From: Capitulum mitella
Taxonomy: Eukaryota; Arthropoda; Thecostraca; Pollicipedomorpha; Pollicipedidae
Length of the DNA: 64,000 nt
Direction: 5' to 3'
NCBI GenBank assembly: GCA_030062745.1
Contig: CP099841.1
Location: forward strand, 25,485,398 to 25,549,397
How positions within the stretch are numbered: position 1 is the stretch's first letter; each line of letters begins with the position of its first letter. The notes beneath the pieces were generated by a model. It had not been told where the DNA came from, made no database searches, and worked only from the letters and a program-made list of their open reading frames with translations. The translations under genes were made by a program, and so were the position numbers. Positions 48,055 to 58,200 of the stretch are shown here, piece by piece.

Positions 48055-50165
48055 CTTACTTTCATTTCATTTCATTTAAAAAGCCACATGCAGGTAAAAG
48101 AAACCCAACTATGGTGGTCATCATTCACACTGCTCAATCATTCACATTCCCTCTCACTTACAACATAGCAAAATAACTAAATACAGTTTTATGCGTTAAA
48201 TGATATAATAAAAGATAAATAAACAAGAAAAACATACGGTAAAGTAATCGCAGCATCGGCAATTTCGAGTCATGAAGTACGAAAGTGAGTTAAGAACACG
48301 AAGTAAACCAAAGGAAAGCAATGCCCTGGAAACGTTAATTCTGGTAGGAAGTTTGAGTAAAACATACGTGCTCTGAATCTGACGCTATGATATATGAGGA
48401 GAGCTGCTAACAAAGTGCTTTCTACGCTTCACCTTGAAACTCCGGGCAAAATGACAAATCTATCGATATACATCGCTTGAGTAGTTTGGCCACTTTATAA
48501 CAAGTACATAGTCCACCCTAGTCCGTTATATTAGTCCAACTGCATCGCATTCCAGCTAAAAGGACAATAATTTGTGCTGGACGCGCTTCAAGCGTCTAAG
48601 TGTGTGCCAGCGACCCACGCCCAGACTACGCTGCCATATTCCAAAATGCAACGTACATTAGCATGATAAGCTGAGATGGCCAATGCTTTGACGTATCTCC
48701 CACATATTCCCTGAAGACTTTTTGAAGAAAAACAATCCTAATTCCTAAGGATTACCATGGTTCACAATAAAATCAATGTGGCTTGAACAATATGGCTGGC
48801 AACATATGCTCACTTCAAGGTCACGCATATCTGAAACAAAGTCGAGGCTGTACCGCTTCGCGTACTGGCACTGGCTGGTTTTTCAGGATGATCCTTAGGT
48901 GAGAACACTTGGTTGTGTTAATGAGTGATATATCATGCCTCAAAACATTTTTGCAGATGGTTCACATCGTTTTAAAGAGAGGTGGCGTCACACGAGTCCC
49001 TGATAGAGTAGAATTCTTGAAACCGGCACCGCCTTGGGGGATGTCAAATATGGCACTCCCTCGATTTGTCCTAAATAACTTCTGAATCGATGGAGTCAGT
49101 CCAACCAAATTTTTAATAACTGCTCATAAATCAATTTTACACATTTTGACACCAAAACCATTTCTATGATAGGTCAGGTCATGGGAATATGTCATCATGA
49201 GTAAACCCTTCCATGCATGTTTTCGCTTCTACGGGCGATGACGCAAACACGCTTCGTTTTTGATAATACTTGCGACTAAATTGCACAGATTATTTGGATT
49301 TGCATAGGAAAAGGTGCCCAAAAGGACATAAAACCGTGACACGTCAACATTAGAGGCCATACCGCGTCACGTGTATGATGACCATTGGACTGATTTGCAC
49401 TGTGGGTAATAAAAGTGGTTGCCGCTGATCTCCCCAATCGTTCAGACCAGACAAGCAAATCTATACGTGCTTCTTTGCAACCTCGTCTGACCTTTCCTAG
49501 ACTGAACATGACTGGATGAAAAGCAGATAATGTAAAATTGGTCATCAGAAGGTACTTCTATCCTTTTTGGATAGAAGACCTTCTGATAGAAGACGTGGAC
49601 CAAAACGGCTGCGGGTAAGCATCGATCTTTGGCATGTAAGTAAGACGGAAATTGCACCTTACCTAGGCTGGCCTTGACCCGACGTTTGTTTAGATTAATA
49701 CATACTCCTGATGCAAAAGGTTGTGATCTTTCTTTTGATAACCAGCTGAAGCCTCTAAGACCAGTATTATCGTTGACATGATGTACGAATCGATGTCAGT
49801 CTTTCCGACGCCGTATTATGCGTTTTACGTGATCTGTGACTTCATCAGTCATGTGACAAGGGCTGTCATAATATTTTCCGAATCGCAAGACTCATACCTA
49901 TCGACTGGTGTTAAACTGGCTCAGATCCGACGGTTAGATCCTTAGATAACAGGGGGGATGCTCTTTTTGACATCCCAAGCGGTCACGGGTACAAAAACAC
50001 GCCAGGCGGTGCCGGGTCAAGATCGTCAGCGTATAAGAGACATGGAGACTAATACCAGGGAGATGTAGTTTATAAACGCTAAAAAGAGACTTGACCCTAG
50101 TATCGAGCATTCTGGGACTCCAGCTGTCGGAGCGTTCCGGCTTCCAAGCGAGGCAAATATTTTGG
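48055..50165 (-). mobile_element. LINE fragment (CR1/L2/Jockey-like), minus strand, split by an insertion
   Basis: Conceptual translation of the minus strand gives non-LTR reverse transcriptase motifs. Near 50030-50140 there is SPRMLD...FSVYKLHLPGISLHVSYTL, matching the GVPQGSILGPLLF...YADD region in shifted frames. Near 48610-48720 there is SLQGICGRYVKALAIS and RCILEYGSVVWAWVAGTHL, the conserved LEYGSVVW block. Several stops and frameshifts show it is dead, and it is 5' truncated. The 3' end is marked by a (GAAAT)n tail (plus TTTCATTTCATTTCATTT at 48060-48076), as in L2/CR1-type elements. A roughly 1.0-kb element (49017-50020) interrupts it. Ordinary LINE fossil, not a host gene. Confidence 0.8.
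49017..50020. mobile_element. Inserted element of about 1.0 kb with inverted termini
   Basis: The ends are inverted repeats: TTGAAACCGGCACCGCCTTG at 49017 and, read from the other side, TTGACCCGGCACCGCCTGGC ending at 50020. A second shared subterminal block is GGATGTCAAA (49039) versus GGGATGTCAAAAAG (minus, near 49970). It separates the two parts of a LINE fragment that otherwise continue each other, which defines the insertion well. There is no transposase frame, so it is a non-autonomous DNA element. Target-site duplication is unclear. A related end lies at 53861. Confidence 0.68.
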
Positions 50166-50184
50166 AATCTCAAACAAAGAGGAA

Positions 50185-51415
50185 ATACTTCAAGAATTTC
50201 ACGGCAAAAAAGTGCCGGCTTTATCCCGTTTGTTTAATAGCCAGTTCAAGGGCACCAAAAAATGGTTTCGGGGCTTCTTGAATGCGGTGAAAATGTCAAA
50301 ACACAACCTTTCGTAATGCAGCTTCGGCGACACAAGTGGAAAAGTCAACCTGCTGAATAAATGTTTTGCATCCAAATTTTCAACACCTTCAGATCAAACT
50401 TTTCCTCTCCCAGACTGTGACGATTCGGTTTAGGCTTCTTCAACTATGCATCGGTATCTCCTACTCGGATTGCTGCACTATTGTCCTAACTCGATAAATC
50501 AGGGTCCTGTGGTTCGGACAATCCTAGTGGTGTAATGCTGCGTGAGTGCGTTGATGTTTTAGCACCCCCACTTAGCGTCTTTTTTAACAAACGTTTAGCA
50601 GCCGGTCCGTTTTCAGCAAGATGGAAGGAGGCCAATGTCATTCCCGTGCACAAGAAAAGGAACACATGATCAGGCTAAACACTAGGGAACAGTGACTTTA
50701 CTTACCATCTTTTCTAAAGTCTTCGAAAATTTTCTGAAGTCTTTAGAAGAGTCTTCGAAAAGAGAAAAAACGAAAGTGAACCGCATTTATGCATCACTTT
50801 CGGCCAGTTATTTCTGCATCTTGCCATGGCTTATTATTGGAAAAATCTTGCACAACCAACGACTGTGACTTTATTGTGACTTTATTCACGTGAAAAATCT
50901 TGTCAACCTATGTGACTTTATTCCACACGCAACTTCCGCACTGGATTCACACATCCAACCTAGTGTGATTTATCCAGATATTAGTCCCGTTCTTCAGAGC
51001 GCTGGCCACAGATTCCTGATCCATAAATTGTGCACATGAGACGGCGTTCTGGGCCCATGTTATAACGTTTTCGCACGTACCTTTCCTGTAGACGACAAAG
51101 TGCCCTGGGAGACGGCGTCACTCCCGAGTGGTCTTGCGCCCTTACTGGAGTCCCAGAAAGCTCGATAGGCGGGCCAAAACTCTTTTCAGCGTTTATAAAC
51201 TACATCCCCTTAGTTATAAGGTCTCCACGTCTCTTGTACGCTGACGACCAAGTGTTCCGCCCTTTCAGGGATTCATGTGATGGCACCACTCTTCATAACA
51301 ATGTGAACCGTCCTCGGAGGTGGCCTCATACATGGCATATCTTTCTTAACCCAACCAAAAGTTTTCATCTATCACCCTGAAAAAGCAGCCAGTGCCAGGA
51401 CGGTTCGACATAGGA
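50185..51415 (+). mobile_element. LINE fragment (same family), plus strand
   Basis: Plus-strand translation, across frameshifts, gives the reverse transcriptase linker and core in order: KKWFRGFLNAVK, GKVNLLNKCFASKFS, then LRECVDVLAPPLSVFFNKRL and AAGPFSARWKEANVIPVHKK (the LFNKSL...WKEANVVPIHKKG block). After these come a GVPESSIGGPKLFSVFINYI segment, LLYADDQVFRPF (the catalytic YADD) and HIFLNPTKS. It is damaged, and ends near 51415. The region 51140-51260 is about 80% similar by eye to the minus-strand fragment at 50030-50140, so the two are separate copies placed head to head. Confidence 0.82.
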
Positions 51416-52112
51416 GCACAACTCGAAACGGATCCGCACAATGCGGTTCTTTTGAGCGTTTCGTGATGGACACGCAAATGCACTGCGACATCGCATCGCC
51501 GACACAGTCGCACAATGGGCACTGACCCAAGACACTACTCACCTTTGGCACTGACCTTTTTCTCTCGTCCACCCTCCGTACCCCCCCCCCCTGCCCCGTG
51601 ATCCGATGCCTCGGGGAAACGGAAGCCGCGCGCCCAACCGACGAGCGGCAGCTGTTATGGCGGAAGATTGAGAGTTTCATCCTCGCGTCGCACTGAAGCG
51701 GTTAGGTAACAGCTCTTTGTGCCGGCAGCTGCCTTTTTATTTTTTGAGCAAGTTTTCCTTCATATTTATCCGAGTATTTTAGTATGTAGATTGGCCTGGT
51801 CTCCGCTCATCACTGCAAATTTCAAAGGTATTTCCTGTCGAAAATATCTTTGCAACAACGCGACACAAAACTGCCAGAGGCCATAAATCTAACATGACCG
51901 AACTGAGGAACATGATAATGTCACAGGCGAGTTCATCGCTGTTGATTATCCCTGTGACCAGCTTTCGTCTAAATCCGAGAGATGGGGATGCAAGGCACCG
52001 GCCGATCTGTCCTGCAACGCCCCAGCCAGCGGCGTGCACAAAAAAACTGTGTCGCGGTGACCGACTGTTTCCACCGTAATTCACTGACTGACAGACACCC
52101 CCTGGTCCTCGT
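51416..52112 (-). other. 3' flank / 3' UTR of the Cys-loop receptor gene
   Basis: Downstream (minus strand) of the receptor stop codon. AATAAA on the minus strand at 51741-51736 is a good poly(A) signal, about 375 nt after the stop. 51580-51594 is a C-run. No additional coding exon is recognisable. Confidence 0.5.
51736..51741 (-). terminator. Candidate poly(A) signal of the Cys-loop receptor gene
   Basis: AATAAA on the minus strand within AAAAATAAAAAGGC, about 375 nt past the TAA stop. It is the first canonical hexamer downstream that I see. Confidence 0.45.
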
Positions 52113-52283
52113 TTATATCGCGAAAAAGGCCACGAAGCCGACGTTGAAGAAGAAGAACAGAATGGCGACAACCCAGCGGCTGACGCGATCCATCTGGGCC
52201 GGATTCCTGACCAACCGCCAGAAGGCAGACGTGGCTTCAGCAGACACGCCGGACTTGCTAGACTGGTCTGACTTTGGCGTCGT
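52113..52283 (-). CDS. Receptor exon: end of cytoplasmic loop, TM4 and stop
   Basis: Acceptor TCTCTCCCGCCAG precedes 52283, phase 0. 56 residues: a Ser/Lys-rich loop, FWRLVRNPAQMDRVSRW (amphipathic pre-TM4 helix) and hydrophobic TM4, then TAA at 52115-52113. This gives the natural C-terminus of the family, right after TM4. Confidence 0.92.
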   Translation of the reverse strand, partial: TTPKSDQSSKSGVSAEATSAFWRLVRNPAQMDRVSRWVVAILFFFFNVGFVAFFAI

Positions 52284-55200
52284 CTGGCGGGAGAGACATT
52301 AGCAGTGCCGCATCAGGTGCAGAAAAACATTGTGTCGCGTCGTAAAACACCCAGGGAGCGGGCCAAAGAATGAATATGACTTGCCATTATTTGAGATAAC
52401 ATCAGTTTCTATTCACACTGCGGTATCTCAGGCACCGAACAGCTATAGTAACATGTATATATGCTTTCCACGCAAGCACTATGCTGGATATATGGTGTCC
52501 ATGTGCGTTGTGGGAAATGCGTTACTGCGCGTCAAATTTCGTGCGCTTTGGGGGCTGCTGATATTTTGCGTTGATATCACGTAGGAAGCCTAATCAAGTA
52601 ATTTCCATTAAATATTTCTTTGATAAAAGCCCCCAAGGCGGCCTGATTCGAGGATCAACACATGCAAGTCACATCTTTTCTAAAGCCAACAACCTAGCAC
52701 CAGTCTCCTCATCCACTCAACCAGCCAAGTATGCCTATGGTTGTCTTGCCGGCTTGCTTCATGTAATATGTGGTCACATGACCCGATAAGAACGTGCGAA
52801 GGTGCAGGCCTCACCTCTGACTTGCTAAGGTTAGCCTTGGAAGGGTGGATTTTCCGATGGTAGGCCCAGACTTTCACGTTCTCATTCTGCTCTCGCTGTA
52901 TATAGATGATCACGACGTACTCCAGAATGATGAGGAATTCGAAGGTGAGGCAGCCCACGTACCAGACGTCACTTGCTCGGATGTAGGACACCTCCACACC
53001 CGTGCTGGCGGCAGTAACATAATGACATAACACCGATTTTTTTCTTTGTCAGTTGTTTCGGTAAGCTAACCAGTCTCCTTAACTGTTGTCGAGTCCTAAG
53101 TCATTACCACAAATGCAAGGTTTACCACGCAATGAAAGCTATCAAAAATACATTCATAACGAGCACCAGTAATGCTAGTCATGGTAACCGGACCAACGTG
53201 CGTAAAGCAGATGTACATGTGGGTAATGCACGTATGCAAATGTACGAATGTAAATGTACGTAAGCGCAAAAGCGTGTTTGCACAAATGTGTGCTCCACAG
53301 ATGTACGTATGGCCAATGTACATCTGCGCAGATGTACGTGAATGCCAATGCACATATGGCAAACGCACTTATGCGCATATGTACGTAAGCGCAAATGAAC
53401 GTGACCGCCAAATGTACGTATGGCAAATGTACGTAAGTGCAAATGTGCGCATGACAAAGGTACTTTGCGCAAATGTACATTCGCACAAATATACGTAAGC
53501 ACAAATGTACGTGTCGCAAATGCACATATGCGCAAAAGTACGTAGGCTTTCAGCGCGTAAACACAATTACGCACACGCAAAAATGCATAAGGAGGCCTTC
53601 ATAGAAGCAATTTTTGATTTACCGCAACATTAGTACGCAATATTTTTTCTTTAAAAACTGGTAAAAAACACCTTTTCTAATCTTGCCTTCTTGGAAGACG
53701 TGGTTCTGCGATGTTGTGTGGAAATGATCAGAAACTTTCAGTTTTTTTAACAAAGGGGTAAATTTATTAATATAGTCTTGGGTAAACCTGTGGAAATCAT
53801 ATAAAAGCGGCGACTTCGGTAGTACGATGGTAATAAAATGGTGAGTTCTGTCACGTTAGCCCGGCACCGCCTTGGGCTCTTCCGTCACCCACTACAGCCT
53901 GAGGCTAAAATCAACCTCCCTCGTATTTTATGAACTGAAAGGCCGACCTAAATAATTCCAACTCAGCTGATGGGACGTATCATTGTTGTCTCAGGATGTG
54001 AAAGTTTACCTGTTGCGTTAAACGCTCACGTCACAGGCCATGAAAATGTCTGAATTTATAGCAGAGATTCTGCGACGCTTTTAACCCGCGGACGACCGTG
54101 GGTCCGCGACGATCACGCCCGCTGCGGGGGGGGGACGGTTGACCGCCTCCCCCTAACTCACGAACGGTTGGTCGCACGATAAAAATAAGCACATCGTTGG
54201 AAAGCTGGGGACGAGTAGAGCTCGAAACTGGTCTCATTTTTAGTTTCAGCTAATATATAGGCAATTTACGTTCTACATATGCTTTCTCATAGCCGACCGC
54301 ATGAGACCAAGAAACGGCCTGCATCTCATGGGCTGTGACTAATAACACATGGGTAAAGGCACCAACGCACAAGTAAAGGCCCGCAGATGCCGATAAACGT
54401 CTGATTTGTCAGACCTATTCAATATATACGCCGAAACGTTGAGTTAAAGACACGGCAATTTTCACGCCGGTTGTTGGCGGGCACAGCAGCCGTACGCCGT
54501 AGGTAACTAACGGGAATTGATTTTAGCGTTCCTCTATTTTCGCGAAATAAGCCTATTCACAGTGGTTCTTGTGATGGTTTCTCATGCCTAAATTTTCGAA
54601 AAATCATTAGTTACGAATGTACACAGTTGGCGGAGCTCTACTCGCGAGAGCCTGTTTATCTCCAAAATATGCAATTTTTTAAAAACTTTTTGAGGTTGTA
54701 GGTATTACGTCTGTGCAAGCCAGTTCTGCCATTTTCTACCCATTCTGAGTAATTCATCGCTGATTTTGACGGTGGTGCATTTTGGCTCGCAACAGTTATT
54801 CGTGACCTGACCTCAGGCCAATGGCTGGAAATCATGGATACTTTGCCCATTGACGGTAAGTAGATGTCTGCTCCATTCCACACTAGAAATGTTACTACAG
54901 ATTCCACCAATATCCGAAAAACGAAGACATGCCTTAAAAATGGACTTGACCTTAGGTCAATGACTCAGAAAATTCTAAAAAAAATCTGAGATCGCAGATT
55001 TGTTGCATCTATCAAGATTAGTCATCCCTGAAAGTATTATTGTGATATCTTGTTTTGCAAAAACGTTGCAGGGCGCTAAACTTTTTGGACATAAGTCCGT
55101 TTGACCTGACCTAGGTCAGACACCTGACTTGATCTGAGGTCAAAACTTCGACACAAGGTGCAAAAATGTTCAAGCAAAAGACACACCGAGTTTCGTGGCG

Positions 55201-58200
55201 ATTTGTTTGTTCGTTCTCTCGCAATCCTAGAAAAAACCTGGGGGGGGGGCATAAACCGCCCCCTCAGTCAGGGGAGGGTTAATCAGATTAGGTCACATCA
55301 GCAAGTGTATCGGTGTAGCGAAGACTTTGAAATCTTACTAAACGAAAGATTACAGCCCGGCGTATCGGGTGTGATGCCTCAAAAACAGTACACGTTATCC
55401 TGGAGTAGCCTGAGAAAGTTTTAAATCTTCCGGTCGTGAAGCTATGGCCGGATTGTGTGGCGGTGATCTTTCCTGCTCAGATTCGGCTCTCATTGTGCTG
55501 TTTCAATTCACATGTACACCGTGCAACACGATGCTTACGTCTGATATTGTTAATAATTTGGCGAACACAGCGGCAGCCGATCCGGCCGACGCCTGGTGGG
55601 CCAGTCCGTCTAACGTGTATCTGGTCATGGATACTACAGCTTTTGTCGGATTGGTATGGTTTTGGTGCACTTAGATACAAATTTTAACTACGATATTATG
55701 GTCGCAAACCAGCTGCGATCTATGACTCCGCTGGATCTCAGCTGTGCGACAATTTTCAAAATTCATAACATATTCGGACCGTCAGCTTGCATTGTATTGC
55801 TAAATTTGGTTAGAGAACTGACGAAGTAATTGATCATTCGATTGCCTGTCCAGTTCGTTATAAGACGATGTTCGTTTTTCAGTCATTTTTCTTTTTCGAG
55901 GCATAACTACATAACCGAATAAAAGTTCATCGCGTTCCGTGGCCATCGCGACCAACCATAAATAGGCCTACACGCGCATCCTAAAACCGCCCGATATCAT
56001 AATGCTATTTGGCTTTCAGTTTCAATAAAATTTGACGCGTTAGAATCAATGTTACGTTAAGTAGCGAAGTTCAACTGACAGGTACCTTTCATAAATGACT
56101 TAACTCGTCAGTATTTCCCAAAAGAATTACCAGAAAGTCTTAAGACTTTTAGCATCTCTTTCTACGTAAACTTCCCTGACGTCGATAACAACTGGAAAAA
56201 CAAATAGCTTGAGGTGACGTCCAAAGGTATCACAAAGACAACCATACGAGCCAAATACGACAACCATTGTATTTTGCGATCCGACATTCCGTGTTACTTC
56301 GCTGATTCATTACCAGTGCCTTAACGCTGCATGGTAACTATTGCTTGCATTACATATCGGCATGACCTGACGGCTGAATGTGGATCACCACTGACTCCAT
56401 GGTGTTAGGACGGGGTTCGGACTGTCTGACTGTCTCCTCGTCAGGACGGTACATTTGCACATTGGTGTTTTTGGGCACATCCATTGGCGCATACGTACAT
56501 ATGCGGATACAAGCCTTTAAAATACGTACATTTGCCGCGCGTACATTTGCGCTTGCGTACGTCTGCGCGTACGTACCTTTGCCATACGTACATTTTCCCT
56601 TACGTGCATTTGCCCTTTCGCACATTTGTGCTTACGTCAATTTGTCATACGTACATTTGTGCTTACGTACGCCTGCACCTACGTACGTTTGACATACGAA
56701 TATTTGCACTTACGCACATTTGCGTAAGGAAACATTTGCGTACGTACTTTTGCCTCACGTACATCAGCTTTACGTACATTTATCATGGAATCGCCAGTCA
56801 CGCTAACTTTTCTCATGGATTTGCTCATTCATTCATTTCATGGATGTCACGCATTTATTTATGGTTGGCGATTTTCAAAAAAATTCTGGGAGAGGGGATC
56901 CGACTAGAACTTCAGACACCTTTCTTTCCCGTCATTGTCATAGGCGTACCGCAAAAATCTCTTTAAAAACAGGTCTAATCCCCATGATCTCCACCCATGA
57001 ACATCATACGACGAAAAATTATCAAGGAAAGATCGATGTCCATGCGATAACTTAAAGACTACAGAGCATTTCTGTAGCAACAACGATCCACTAACGCCGC
57101 CATCGACCGTCGCCGTGCTAGATGAACGCTATCCCAGCGCGTTCAGCTGTCGTATGTCGCTCGCAGAGCGACTGTACTCACAGGCTGGAGGTGAACATTG
57201 TGAGCAGGGCGAGCAGTGAGGTGATGCAGAGCACCATCCGGCCCGGGATCACCTCGGGCGGCAGCAGCATGCTCAGCCAGGAGGTGGTCACCAGCAGCAC
57301 GCACGGCAGGAACGTATCCCACAGGAAGAAGAAGGTGCGCCGCCGCAGGCGCGTTGTCAGCAGCAAGGTGGAGTGGCAGTCCTCCTCTGGGGGTGGCAGA
57401 TCGGTCAGCGCCGGGCCTGGCGGTCCCCACCGACTGCGCATAGCGGCCGAGCCGTCATGAATAACACCCGCGCCCCAATCAGAGCCGTCACACAGAACGT
57501 CCGTACCGCCAGTCAGAGGCGTTGCGTCTGGCCGCCGATTTAGTTCTAGAAGCTGGACCAAATTTGCCACGCGGGACGCGCGCTTGAGGCGGCCCCTGGC
57601 ACTCGAGGCGTTGGTGCCAGTGTTGGGACCAAATCTGCTACATCCAACGCATGTCGTAGCAGTTTATTTAACGCCTGCTAAAACATGACGAACACGCGTA
57701 TCGATTCTTCACCGCCTTTAAGGGCGAATGACGCTCCACGGGGGAGATGGGTGAGGTGACGGCACCGGAGATACAGGAAGTCTGGACCGAATGGGGTTGG
57801 ACGGTCCGCGAAACGCTGAGTGTGTTCAGAGCACATAAAGTAGCGCAGCTGTTGCACCCACCAACGATAAGCCTACAGCAAACTGCCGCAGGTTCAATAC
57901 GGAGCTTGTCGTGGTACTCACGGTTGTTGTATTGGTGGCAATGGGTCAGCGGACCACTCCTCTCGATGGAGACAACAAAGTTCCCTCGATCCAGTTCATT
58001 GGTGGAGAATATATCTCCTTCATGCCCCAACCAGTCCCACAACATGTTGCTAGCGTTGTGGGTGTCTGCCGAGAACAACGCGAGTTTGTCATCAAAACCG
58101 TGCACGGAAAGCTCTCGAATGATAAACCTAAATAACACCATAACTGAAAAATGATAGGACATCCTCGCCCTTGGATTCAAGGACTAAAAATTTAAGTGGT

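Larger units (their letters stand above)
53005..57181 (-). other. Large intron of the receptor gene (4.2 kb)
   Basis: This intron separates the TM1-TM2 exon from the TM3 exon. It contains two arrays of a 16-bp unit in opposite orientation (53196-53570 and 56445-56790), a MITE (54081-55282) and a fragment related to the 49-kb inserted element (53861). No additional exon is needed to join the frames. Confidence 0.85.

Noticed and set aside
53172-53580. Overlapping frames of 108-133 codons rich in Tyr-Ile-Cys-Ala
   Set aside because: They are translations of the 16-bp tandem array; the region is intronic in the receptor gene.
58066-58160. Alternative acceptors (AG near 58128 and 58147) for the 144-bp receptor exon
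   Set aside because: They give longer in-frame extensions but break the family spacing after the Cys-loop; the AG before 58065 has a better pyrimidine tract and restores the Ser-Tyr junction.
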